DNA of 41,932 bases, from positions 1-41,932 of IMG/VR virus record IMGVR_UViG_3300025120_000149; one strand, written 5' to 3'. Under the pieces are notes generated by a model. The model was not told the origin of the DNA and did no database searches. It saw only the letters and a list, made by a program, of their open reading frames with translations. Shown piece after piece: positions 12,791-22,225 of the stretch. Position numbers and translations under genes: made by a program. How positions within the stretch are numbered: the stretch's first letter is position 1; each line of letters opens with the position of its first letter. This DNA comes from a virus.

Positions 12791-14519
12791 GTGGAAAAAG
12801 GGTATAGACTATCCTAATTGGGGTGACACTGACGTATATAGAAAAACTATTGTTGGTGGATATTTATTAATGGGCGAATCGCCTAAAGATGCTTACTTAA
12901 GAGTTTCAAATGCTGTTGCTAGAAGGTTATATAAGCCAGAACTAGCAGAACAGTTTTTTGAATACATATGGAAAGGTTGGTTATGTTTGGCATCCCCTGT
13001 GTTATCTAATACGGGTACAGATAGAGGTTTACCAATCTCTTGTTTTGGTATTGATGTTGCTGATAGCATAAATGATATAGGTAATAAGAATTTAGAAATG
13101 ATGCTACTTGCTAAACACGGCGGCGGAGTAGGTATAGGCATCAATATGATACGTCCTGCCGGAGCTAAAATTACAGGTAATGGAACATCAGATGGAGTTG
13201 TCCCTTTTTGCAAGATCTATGACTCAACTATACTCGCGACCAATCAAGGATCAGTACGTAGAGGAGCTGCATCCGTTAATCTCAATATCGAACACGCTGA
13301 TTTTGATGACTGGTTGGAAATCAGAGAACCTAAAGGCGACGTCAACAGACAATCTCTTAACTTACATCAGTGTGCTGTCGTTGGTGATAAGTTTATGCGA
13401 AAGCTCGAAAGCGGAGATCAAGAAGCAAGGACAAGATGGAGTAAACTCCTCCAAAAACGTAAAGCTACTGGCGAACCGTATATCCTCTTTAAAGGTAATA
13501 CAAACAAAGCTAATCCAGCTGCTTACAAAAGCAATAGCTTAAAAGTACACATGACTAACATTTGTAGTGAAATTACATTACATACAGATGAGAGCCATAG
13601 CTTTGTATGTTGTTTGTCTTCTTTAAATTTAGCTAAATATGATGAGTGGAAAGATACTAATCTTATTTATGATGCTACATGGTTTTTAGATGGTGTAATG
13701 GAAGAGTTTATACAGAAGGCTAAGAATATGAAAGGCTTTGAAAATGCTATACGTAGCGCTGAAAAAGGCCGAGCTATAGGTTTAGGTGTTTTAGGTTGGC
13801 ATACGTTGTTACAAAAGAAAGGAATAGCTTTTGAAGGGCTTTTAGCTCAGTTTAAAACTAGAGAAATATTTAGTAAGATTAAAATAGAAACAGAAAGAGC
13901 GTCACGTAAGCTTGCTGAAATATATGGAGAACCATTATGGTGTGTAGGTACAGGTTTTAGAAATACACATTTAAGATCTGTAGCACCTACAGTTTCAAAT
14001 AGTAAGTTAAGTGGTAATATATCACCAGGTATAGAACCTTGGGCAGCTAATGTTTTTACAGAGCAATCAGCTAAAGGAACATTTATAAGAAAAAATAATG
14101 AACTTAAAAAAGTACTTAAAAAAATTGGTATTGATACTAAGGAAACTTGGGATAAAATTTTGGAAGATGGTGGATCCATTCAAGGAATTAAAGAACTCGA
14201 TGAATGGTTTTACGACCACCTCGGACGATTAACTCAAGAAGAAGGTGAGTCCGTCAAGAATGTTTATAAAACATTTAAAGAAATAAATCAATTAGAATTA
14301 ATTGGGCAAGCTGGTATAAGGCAAGACTACATAGATCAATCAGTATCACTCAATTTAGCTTTCCCTTCAGAAGCAGAACCTAGATGGATTAATCAGGTTC
14401 ATTTTGAAGCGTGGAAAAGAGGTATAAAAACACTTTACTACATGAGAACTGAATCAGTTTTAAGAGGTGATATAGCTGCTAAAGCTATGGATCCAAATTG
14501 TACATCTTGTGATGGGTAA
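12777..14519 (+). CDS. nrdA: Class I ribonucleotide reductase large subunit (NrdA)
   Basis: Reduces ribonucleotides to deoxyribonucleotides with NrdB. Catalytic residues are in place: Cys89 (PISCFG) and Cys278 (VCCLSSLNL) as the redox pair, Cys263 as the thiyl radical in NICSEI with Asn261 and Glu265, and a C-terminal CTSC pair for re-reduction. At 580 residues it is far shorter than E. coli NrdA (761). The N-terminal ATP cone is absent, so overall inhibition by dATP through that cone is not expected. The order nrdB before nrdA, separated by three tiny genes, is unusual. It is the last gene of the block, 8 bases before the terminator stem. A GC-richer island spans about 13120-13500. Confidence 0.94.
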   Translation: MWNNEWKKGIDYPNWGDTDVYRKTIVGGYLLMGESPKDAYLRVSNAVARRLYKPELAEQFFEYIWKGWLCLASPVLSNTGTDRGLPISCFGIDVADSINDIGNKNLEMMLLAKHGGGVGIGINMIRPAGAKITGNGTSDGVVPFCKIYDSTILATNQGSVRRGAASVNLNIEHADFDDWLEIREPKGDVNRQSLNLHQCAVVGDKFMRKLESGDQEARTRWSKLLQKRKATGEPYILFKGNTNKANPAAYKSNSLKVHMTNICSEITLHTDESHSFVCCLSSLNLAKYDEWKDTNLIYDATWFLDGVMEEFIQKAKNMKGFENAIRSAEKGRAIGLGVLGWHTLLQKKGIAFEGLLAQFKTREIFSKIKIETERASRKLAEIYGEPLWCVGTGFRNTHLRSVAPTVSNSKLSGNISPGIEPWAANVFTEQSAKGTFIRKNNELKKVLKKIGIDTKETWDKILEDGGSIQGIKELDEWFYDHLGRLTQEEGESVKNVYKTFKEINQLELIGQAGIRQDYIDQSVSLNLAFPSEAEPRWINQVHFEAWKRGIKTLYYMRTESVLRGDIAAKAMDPNCTSCDG

Positions 14520-14526
14520 AAAAAAT

Positions 14527-14556
14527 AAAGGGGTAGCCGTAATTGGTTACCCCTTT
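14527..14556. terminator. Bidirectional intrinsic terminator between convergent blocks
   Basis: A 12-bp stem (14527-14538 AAAGGGGTAGCC with 14545-14556 GGTTACCCCTTT, one G-T wobble) with a 6-base loop. T-rich sequence follows it on the + strand and A-rich sequence precedes it, so it can end transcripts from both nrdA (+) and the 362-residue gene (-). Confidence 0.88.
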
Positions 14557-14563
14557 TATTTAT

Positions 14564-15652
14564 TTAATATCCTCCTCGCTTTTTGCGATACTCTAATTTC
14601 ATAAAAGTAGAAGGGCTAGAATCTTCACTTTCAAAACTTCCTAAAGATTGAATATTATTAGAAAGTAAATCTGAATTATCATTGCCAATAGAAGCAAAAT
14701 TACCAAGTATATTTTTAGCAAAAGAATCTGTTTCAGCATTTTTTGCAGCAACCTCCTTACTCGCGCCTGCTAAGGTTGCGTCATTCGCAGGGTTTCCATC
14801 ACCTTCACCAAATCCTCTTATTGGTGCGGCCTGTTCACCTCTAGCTAATTGACTAGCAAAATTTCTAAGATACTGTTTTCTAGCAGCTCCTCTTTTTACT
14901 ATTTTATCTCTTTCTGCTTTTAATTGATCAGACGTATAAGTGCCATCGCTACTTTTACGGCCAGCTCTTCTTCTGGCTCTTAATAGTTGTCTTCTTTCTT
15001 TTTTAGTGTTACTAACATTAGTTTCAGGATCTATATCTTTTGATTTACCTGTTAAATCAATATTAGCTTCTGCAACAGCTTTACTCATTTCATCCATAGA
15101 GGAACTACTCCCGCGCAATTTTTTTCTTGCAGCTTCAAAATTAGCTTGATCGGTAGCATTTATTTTATTTTGCATATTAGTAACGCTTTGTTTTTCTTTA
15201 TTAATCTTTTTAATTCTTGCTGGAGTAACAGTTGATTTTTCAGTTGTTTTAGGCTTGTCTGTTTCCAGATTCGCACCACGGTTTGCAGTATCTTTATTTT
15301 TAGGGCTAAAGTCATTAGGTATACCTAACCTAGTGTTTTGACTGCGTAAGGTTTGAGCGTTAGTTTCTGGATCATTTTTTAAAGTTCTACCTGCTTTTTT
15401 ATTAATATCTTTTACCTTAGCAACACTTTTATTATATGCTATTTCTCTATCAGCTTTGTCTCTAGATTGTTTTGCCGACGTATTTTGAATAGAATTTTTT
15501 ATATTACTTAATTTTTCTTTACCTTTAGCTTTAGAAGCTTTCTTTTGAGCTAATTGCTTAGCTAGTATTTTAGCTTGTATTTTTTTAACTTCAGCTTTAT
15601 CTTTAGCTCGTTTTGCTTTTGCTAAAGCTATTCTTTCTTTTTCTGTTGGCAT
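14564..15652 (-). CDS. Hypothetical Lys/Ala-rich protein (362 aa)
   Basis: Last gene of the late block. The protein is extremely rich in Lys, Ala, Asn, Ser and Arg, predicted as long helices with disordered linkers: residues 1-75 are almost pure Lys/Ala/Glu helix (IALAKAKRAKDKAEVKKIQA), residues 210-260 contain KKERRQLLRARRRAGRKSS, and the C-terminus ends YRKKRGGY. No membrane segment, no Cys and no known domain. The charge suits a DNA-associated internal virion protein ejected or packaged with the genome. It starts 3 bases after the giant protein's stop, so it is co-transcribed with virion genes. Not recognised. Confidence 0.7.
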   Translation of the reverse strand: MPTEKERIALAKAKRAKDKAEVKKIQAKILAKQLAQKKASKAKGKEKLSNIKNSIQNTSAKQSRDKADREIAYNKSVAKVKDINKKAGRTLKNDPETNAQTLRSQNTRLGIPNDFSPKNKDTANRGANLETDKPKTTEKSTVTPARIKKINKEKQSVTNMQNKINATDQANFEAARKKLRGSSSSMDEMSKAVAEANIDLTGKSKDIDPETNVSNTKKERRQLLRARRRAGRKSSDGTYTSDQLKAERDKIVKRGAARKQYLRNFASQLARGEQAAPIRGFGEGDGNPANDATLAGASKEVAAKNAETDSFAKNILGNFASIGNDNSDLLSNNIQSLGSFESEDSSPSTFMKLEYRKKRGGY

Positions 15653-15654
15653 AA

Positions 15655-18600
15655 TTAATTAATTTGTTTTTCAGCTTTATTTGCAGCTTTTTCCCAAGGC
15701 AAAGCTGAAGAGCCTTCAATATATAATTTTCCTTTATAATTTATTTTTTTATTAGGAGTTCTTGCATATTTATTACCATCCCAATAAATAAATTTCTTAT
15801 CATAGTTCAACTTACCAGATTTCATATCAGCTATATGCTTTTTTTCATGAGCTATAACTTCTTTTTTCTTTTTATCCGGTAATCCATTAGCAATTTCAAT
15901 AGTACCATCTTTATTAGCTCTACCTAATACACCATTGGGTAATTCTTTTTTAAATAAAGGCAAACCTTTTTGAATTCTTTTTTTAGCGTATTCTTTTCGC
16001 TCTTTTTTATCCATTTTTTGGTAAGCTTGCATTCTTCTAAGCTTAGGACTAATTTTAGGACCATATTTTTTCATAAAAGCTTTTTTAACTTTATCAGCTT
16101 TCTTTTGCTCTTTATCTTTTTTTTGTTGAGCTTGTATCATTCCTAAATCCCATTCACTGTAACCCAATGCTAAACCTATAGATTGCCATGTTTCAGTGTC
16201 TTGATCTACTGCAACTTTTAAGTTATTCATTTTACGTACAGCTCTATCTAAAGGTATATTAGCTAAAGCAGAAACAGTTTGACCCGCAGCCATATAAGCC
16301 GGATTGTCAATATCAAAACCTCTAGTTTTCATTTTTTCAATCTCTTGCTTATAAGTAAATGTTCTACCCACAGATTGTAACTTCCTTATTTTAGAATCTA
16401 TAGGAGGTGATATACTTGTTATTTTAGCTGCTGCTTTAGTATAATCAGGTCTTCCGCTATTGTATTGTTTAATAGCTTCCATAACAATATTTTTAATCAT
16501 TGCTACACCCGCCCCATATACACCAGAACCTCTTAATAAAGTATCAGCAATACCGTTGCCAATTCTACCGATCTTTTCTTTTTCGTTGTTGTCTTCTTCG
16601 TCAGAAAATAACATTGCAAACATTGCAGACTGTAAAGCTGTAAATATAATATTTTGAACAGCTCCATAATAAGCAAGTTTAGAAAGATTAGTCTTCCAAT
16701 CACCTCGACCATTAATAAGATCTAAGGCAGCTTTTTTGGTTAACCTAGTATATTGCATAGGTGTGTTAGCAAAAGCTAATACAACGCGTCCTAATGGGCT
16801 CGCTTGCTGCATTGAAACTCTATCTGGTCTTGACGATTGTTGAGACTCCTCAGTAGTTTCTTTAAAATCTAAAAAAGCTTGCTCTTTTGCTTGTTCTTTA
16901 GTAAGTCCATCTTTCATTAATGACTTAATCCTATTTCTATAAAAAGCAGCACCTCCTATAGAAATTGCAAAACTATCTGCAAGTTGAGTTGGTAAAAATC
17001 CTTTCTTTAAAATAGCAGACAATGCAGCTCTAACTTTATTATCAGAAGTTGAAGCAGCTCTAGCTATTTCATCTGCATTAACATCAGTTTTTAATCCGCC
17101 TCTTCTTTGCTTTAAAAAATCAGAATTAAATATTTCTGAAAAGTCAGACCAGTATTGTTTTTGATTTGCAAACGCAGCAGCAACTCTTAATGGATTATTA
17201 TCCGTAAAATTTAAATAGTTAACCGCTGATATTGTTTGTAACAATGCAGATCTTGTATTAAAGAACATTATAGTACCTACAGAATCATTAACCCAGTTCA
17301 TAAACTGATTAGTCAATTTATTAGCACCGGTTGGTCTATTACGACCCGTTTTCATTCTATAAAGCATGTCACTTAAAGCTTCAGTGTAGTCTTCACCATA
17401 AATAGCCTTAAGTTTATTCATATTGTCTTTGCTATACACAGTATCTACATTATCTTGCCATTGCTTTAAATACTGCTCTCTACTAGCTGTATTAGTATAA
17501 TTAACTAAATCAGTAGTTATTGTGCCTGCTAACCAATCCCCTGTAGGTGCTGGATAACCATCTAAAGTTAAACCCTGTATCTGTTCTGCAAAACTTTTTA
17601 ATTCAGGTTTGCTATCAATATATTTATTTACTGCTTCAATATCTTTTTTAGCAACATTTTCAGGTAGCATGCCTTGCTGATCCCATAAATATAATCTTAT
17701 AGCTTCTTCATTAGTAAAATCTCTTACAGCTTCTTTATTTAATTTAGCAGGAGAATTTTTAATTTGTTTTTTAAGCTCAGTCCATTGTGTCATAGACTGT
17801 TGCTTAGCTATCTCAAAATCACGAATACCTCTTGCATAAACATCAGTAATATTTTCTTTATACCATTTAAGATTTGCATCACCCTCTTTACCTTTACCAA
17901 GCGTAGGGTATACTAATCCCATATAATCTTCAGCTGAATAAGGAACAAAAAACTTAAAAGGATTATTTTTCTTTCCAAGTTTTATAGCTCTAGCTTCAGA
18001 ATATGTAGCATCCGCAGCAACACCTTTAACTCTTTCAAGTATATTATTAAAGTCTTGATTAAGATTTTTACTTGCTAAAATTCTTTCTGTAGCAATTGGT
18101 TGTCCTGCAGCATCAATACCGTATATTTCACTAAACGTGCTATTATTTAAATCAACTAAATTTTCAGGGTTTAATCCTCCATCAAATAAAGCTACTTTAG
18201 CATTAAAATACCTTTCTGTCCAGCTATTTGAAAAAACTTTCCAACCTTCTGGCATTCCAGTACCTAAACCAGCATCACCTAATTTATAATTTAAAGCTTT
18301 GTCTAAAGCTATTACTTTATAGTTGTTTTTAACAGCTTTAAAATCTTGATAAAAATTTCTATTAGAAAGTATACTGTCTAATAAATATAAATAAGCACCT
18401 GTAGCTGGCATTGCGTGTTCAAATTCAAACAATCTTTTACCATCACCTTTTACATTTAATGATCTGCCTATAACCTCAGCACCTAATCTATGGGGATGAT
18501 TCTTTACATTAGCTACTAATTTAAAATAATTACCAAATACGATAGCTGAATTTCTATCTTTTTTAATAGCATCGTGAATTCTTTTCCACATTTCATCAAA

Positions 18601-21600
18601 AACTAATCTATTTTGCTCATTGAATTTAGCAGTTGTACCGTTTTCAAAGTTTTGCTTTTGTTTAGCTTCGGTTTTACCTACAGCTTTACCATTTTCGTAC
18701 AATCTTCTTGTATAATCAGTAACACCAGGGATATCTTTCCCCCATTTTTTAAAATTATTATATGATTTAGTTAATTTAGTTCTATAATAATCATACACTT
18801 CATTTCTTTCCTGTTCACTAAAAGACCTGGTTGTGCCCCCTATAACTCTTTTACTATGAGTAAACATACCAGTTCCTTCCCCTGTAAATAAAAACTTTTT
18901 AGGAAATATAGGAAATACATATTTTTCTAAATCAGATATATATTGATCTATATTTTCTTTTTTTCTTAAATCATATACACCTTTTTTTAAATATTTATTT
19001 AAAAGTTTATTAACATCACCTGTTTCTAACCTAAACTCTCTATCTAAACTAGAATTTGGTTTGTCAAATTTGCTTTTACTAGCTAAAATAACCCCGTGTT
19101 TTCTTTTAAAAGCCTCAGCTGTAGCAGGATCTTTTTTAGCAAAATCAATTCTAGCTTCGTTTGCTATTTGTCTAGCTATAGCATTGTTTAAAGATTTTTT
19201 ACGATCAGCTCTTGTTGACGCTTTTTCATTAGTAGCTTCATAATAATCTATAAACTCTTGCTTTGTTGGTGGATTTGTATTCCAGTCTGCAGATACACCA
19301 CCTCCTTTTTGAAAATCTATGTTATTTAAAGCAGCATCTAATAAACTCTCATAGTTTTTATCTAAATATTTAGAAAAATCATTAGAGTTTTTAGTGTTTT
19401 TACCTAATAAATTTTTTACGTCATCAAATAACTGCTTTGAAAATATATCATTAAAAGCTTTATTCCTAGCAGAAAGTTTTTTAAGATCTGATACTTCTTT
19501 ACCCTCTAACGCTTTATCTGCCTTTATAGAAGCAAGCTCTGCTAATTTATCTTTCTTTTTAACAATATTAGATGCTTCTGGTATATTTAAAGCTTCAATT
19601 ATAGATTTTTTAGTTGAAACTTCATCTGGAGATTTTTCTTCAGTAGTCACAGCTTTTGCTTCTGTAACGTCTGTTGTTATACCAGCACCACCCTTTTCAG
19701 CTATTGATTCAATACCTAAATTTTTAGCTAATCTATTGGATCTTTGAAAAGCTCTAATGCCCACAAACTTGTCTAAATCTTGTTTAGCCGGATCATATTC
19801 TTGATCTACTATGGTTGCTAAGTCAGAGATCATTGCATTTTTGTAGTCAGCTCTGCTAACGCTTTGTTTAGCTTCTGCTGGAATTGGATCATATAATCTT
19901 TTTGTTATAGATTCAACTATAGGTGCAACTTCTTGTCCAAATTCTGATTTTGTAAATTCAAAAGTTTCTTGACCTTGCGGCGTTTTAAGCAAACTTTGTT
20001 GAATTAAAGTTCTTTTATCACCATACTTTTCTAATAAACCTTTTAAATTTGAACGAGATTCTTTTATTACAGACTCAGCTTGTTTTTCTGCATCTTTAAC
20101 TAATTTACCCTCAAATCCTTCTTTAGCTCCTTGTATTATAGATTGCCTTAAACCACCTTTAGATATATCTTTATTATAATCTTTTATAAAATTATATACA
20201 TCTCTACCAGTGTTAAATTTCTTTTTAAGACCTACACCCTCAAGTATTCTTCTAACACCATCACCAAGTTTAGTAAAAATATTTTCATTATATTTTATAT
20301 CACCTGTAGCAACAGCGTCTGAAAATAAAGCAAGCACTTCTTCCCCCTGAACAGCTGTTGATTCATCAGCATATAACTGTAATCTTTTTTTAAAATTAGA
20401 ATCAGCTACTTCTTCAATGTTAATTTTAGATATTTCTTTTCCTAAAGCAATACCTAGATTTTCCGCTGTTTCGGTACTTCCCTTTAAAGTGTTATACAAT
20501 ACACCATGAAGTAATTCATGTGAAGCAACATTTACAGCCTGATTATCAGTGTCCATTGCAACTTCATCATTTATTATTATTTCTTGAGTACCATCAAAGT
20601 TTTGAATAATAAATCCATCATTTGATTCTGCTAATACTTTAGATTTTTTAGTTTTTCTTTTATCTTTAGAAAGTATATAGTCTTCAACTTCTTTCGTAGT
20701 TTTGAATCTTTTAAAATCAATACCTAATTCTTCAGCTTGTTTTTTAGCTGTTTCAGTTGTTTTTTCAAATTTATCTTTTATAGCTGTTTCTAATATATTT
20801 TCATTCAATACATTAAGTTCAGCTATTCTTTCTCTTGTTGAAGTTTCAGCTTCAGGAGTAGTTTGTGTTTCTAATGTTTTTTCTGCAGTTTCAATTTCAG
20901 CTGCATTTTTTGCGTATTCAGATAAATTATTCTTATCAAGAGCAGATAAGCCTAAAGAAACTTGTTTTTTAGTTTTAACTAATTCATTGGTTTGCTCTTG
21001 TATTTTATTAAACAGTATATCTTTTTGGTATTCATCTTCTGTTTCTTCAAGAGCTTTTGCATTTTTTGATATGTCTTCTGTAAGTATTTCTACTTTTCTT
21101 TTTTGTGCTTGAGGAGCAAGTATTTCTTCAGCTCTATTTCTTACAGCAGTATTATTACCTAACTGTCCTACAGTACTTATAGTACCACCCATAAATCCAC
21201 CAATAATTCCAGCATCAATAATATTATTCATATTGTTGCTTACTGTTTTAACTAAATTATCATCGGCTCTTCCTTCAATTTCACCTATACCGGTACCCAA
21301 TAAACCATAAGCATCGTTTATTGTTTGTGTTAATTCTGTTGCAGCCTCTGATCCAGCTTCACCTAAATAACCTAATCCAACTTTTTTAGCAATATTTCCA
21401 GCACTTTGATTTAAAAACTCTTTAGCTGCTTTAGCGCCCATTTGACCGTTTATAAAACCTGCTTTTTTAAGAATACCTCTTGTAACAAGTTCAAAACCAG
21501 CTTCTGTTGCTCCACTTACGACAGCATTAGCAGCTAAATTAGCCGTAGTTGCTTTTGGGTTTTTTTCTAATTCTTCATCAAATTTATTTCCTGCCACACT

Positions 21601-22221
21601 AGCACCAAATAAAGCAATACCCCCATAGCCTGTTAATGCTGCTAATACAGAAGGAACTGATTCTAAAGCTCCCCCCACGGTTAATTCAGCAGCTTCTCCA
21701 ATATTACCATTTTTAATTGCCTCAGTAACACTTTTATTTTCTAATTCATCATCTCTTACGTATTGAGTAAGCCAATCAATACCCTCTTCAAAATTATCTG
21801 TACTAGGTAAAGCTAAACCTGGAACACCTCTTTCTACAGTATCATACAAAGCCTGTCTTTCTTTTGAGGTCATATCAGGATCAAACACATTAGCTGCGCT
21901 AACTATCATAGCATCTTTAGCACTTGACAACCCTTTTGCCGCTGTAAGAAAACCTCTTGCTGTTCTAGCAGCTAATGATTGTAATACATTAGGTTCATCC
22001 TCTTCTTCACTTTGTAATTCCGAAGAACCACTTTCCAACTGCGATCCCATATCGGGTCTTGGCCCTGCTGCAGGTGCAGTTGTCTCCGCAACAGGTGCTT
22101 GCTTTTCCACTTGAACTTCTTGTTCTTGTAAAGTAGCATTAGGAAATTTTTTAAGAAACTCTTCCTCTCTATTAGGAGCTACATTGTATTGTACTCCGTC
22201 TACAATATAAATTTTATTCAT
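15655..22221 (-). CDS. Giant internal virion-type protein with two HExxH motifs (~2188 aa)
   Basis: The largest protein here, of the kind called large polyvalent or ejected internal virion proteins in short-tailed phages. The start is placed at the ATG at 22221; an in-frame TTG at 22236 adds five residues. Residues ~20-80 are Glu/Ala/Pro-rich and disordered. Hydrophobic Gly/Ala-rich stretches near 195-220 and 335-350 could touch membranes. A zinc-protease-like HELLH lies at 568-572 in VASHELLHG, with a Glu/Asp-rich helix downstream that could supply a third ligand. A second HEKKH lies at 2125-2129 in VIAHEKKHIAD near the C-terminus. The middle is helical and charged. It may open the cell wall or membrane at entry; that is inference. 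Confidence 0.8.
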   Translation of the reverse strand: MNKIYIVDGVQYNVAPNREEEFLKKFPNATLQEQEVQVEKQAPVAETTAPAAGPRPDMGSQLESGSSELQSEEEDEPNVLQSLAARTARGFLTAAKGLSSAKDAMIVSAANVFDPDMTSKERQALYDTVERGVPGLALPSTDNFEEGIDWLTQYVRDDELENKSVTEAIKNGNIGEAAELTVGGALESVPSVLAALTGYGGIALFGASVAGNKFDEELEKNPKATTANLAANAVVSGATEAGFELVTRGILKKAGFINGQMGAKAAKEFLNQSAGNIAKKVGLGYLGEAGSEAATELTQTINDAYGLLGTGIGEIEGRADDNLVKTVSNNMNNIIDAGIIGGFMGGTISTVGQLGNNTAVRNRAEEILAPQAQKRKVEILTEDISKNAKALEETEDEYQKDILFNKIQEQTNELVKTKKQVSLGLSALDKNNLSEYAKNAAEIETAEKTLETQTTPEAETSTRERIAELNVLNENILETAIKDKFEKTTETAKKQAEELGIDFKRFKTTKEVEDYILSKDKRKTKKSKVLAESNDGFIIQNFDGTQEIIINDEVAMDTDNQAVNVASHELLHGVLYNTLKGSTETAENLGIALGKEISKINIEEVADSNFKKRLQLYADESTAVQGEEVLALFSDAVATGDIKYNENIFTKLGDGVRRILEGVGLKKKFNTGRDVYNFIKDYNKDISKGGLRQSIIQGAKEGFEGKLVKDAEKQAESVIKESRSNLKGLLEKYGDKRTLIQQSLLKTPQGQETFEFTKSEFGQEVAPIVESITKRLYDPIPAEAKQSVSRADYKNAMISDLATIVDQEYDPAKQDLDKFVGIRAFQRSNRLAKNLGIESIAEKGGAGITTDVTEAKAVTTEEKSPDEVSTKKSIIEALNIPEASNIVKKKDKLAELASIKADKALEGKEVSDLKKLSARNKAFNDIFSKQLFDDVKNLLGKNTKNSNDFSKYLDKNYESLLDAALNNIDFQKGGGVSADWNTNPPTKQEFIDYYEATNEKASTRADRKKSLNNAIARQIANEARIDFAKKDPATAEAFKRKHGVILASKSKFDKPNSSLDREFRLETGDVNKLLNKYLKKGVYDLRKKENIDQYISDLEKYVFPIFPKKFLFTGEGTGMFTHSKRVIGGTTRSFSEQERNEVYDYYRTKLTKSYNNFKKWGKDIPGVTDYTRRLYENGKAVGKTEAKQKQNFENGTTAKFNEQNRLVFDEMWKRIHDAIKKDRNSAIVFGNYFKLVANVKNHPHRLGAEVIGRSLNVKGDGKRLFEFEHAMPATGAYLYLLDSILSNRNFYQDFKAVKNNYKVIALDKALNYKLGDAGLGTGMPEGWKVFSNSWTERYFNAKVALFDGGLNPENLVDLNNSTFSEIYGIDAAGQPIATERILASKNLNQDFNNILERVKGVAADATYSEARAIKLGKKNNPFKFFVPYSAEDYMGLVYPTLGKGKEGDANLKWYKENITDVYARGIRDFEIAKQQSMTQWTELKKQIKNSPAKLNKEAVRDFTNEEAIRLYLWDQQGMLPENVAKKDIEAVNKYIDSKPELKSFAEQIQGLTLDGYPAPTGDWLAGTITTDLVNYTNTASREQYLKQWQDNVDTVYSKDNMNKLKAIYGEDYTEALSDMLYRMKTGRNRPTGANKLTNQFMNWVNDSVGTIMFFNTRSALLQTISAVNYLNFTDNNPLRVAAAFANQKQYWSDFSEIFNSDFLKQRRGGLKTDVNADEIARAASTSDNKVRAALSAILKKGFLPTQLADSFAISIGGAAFYRNRIKSLMKDGLTKEQAKEQAFLDFKETTEESQQSSRPDRVSMQQASPLGRVVLAFANTPMQYTRLTKKAALDLINGRGDWKTNLSKLAYYGAVQNIIFTALQSAMFAMLFSDEEDNNEKEKIGRIGNGIADTLLRGSGVYGAGVAMIKNIVMEAIKQYNSGRPDYTKAAAKITSISPPIDSKIRKLQSVGRTFTYKQEIEKMKTRGFDIDNPAYMAAGQTVSALANIPLDRAVRKMNNLKVAVDQDTETWQSIGLALGYSEWDLGMIQAQQKKDKEQKKADKVKKAFMKKYGPKISPKLRRMQAYQKMDKKERKEYAKKRIQKGLPLFKKELPNGVLGRANKDGTIEIANGLPDKKKKEVIAHEKKHIADMKSGKLNYDKKFIYWDGNKYARTPNKKINYKGKLYIEGSSALPWEKAANKAEKQIN

Positions 22222-22225
22222 ATTA

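Noticed and set aside
13180-13542. 120-codon + strand frame inside nrdA
   Set aside because: It coincides with the nrdA codon island; nrdA catalytic residues run through the true frame and the product is not protein-like.
20702-21112. 136-codon + strand frame opposite the giant virion gene
   Set aside because: Serine/phenylalanine/leucine-rich antisense shadow of Lys/Glu-rich coding sequence; no leader or neighbours on that strand.
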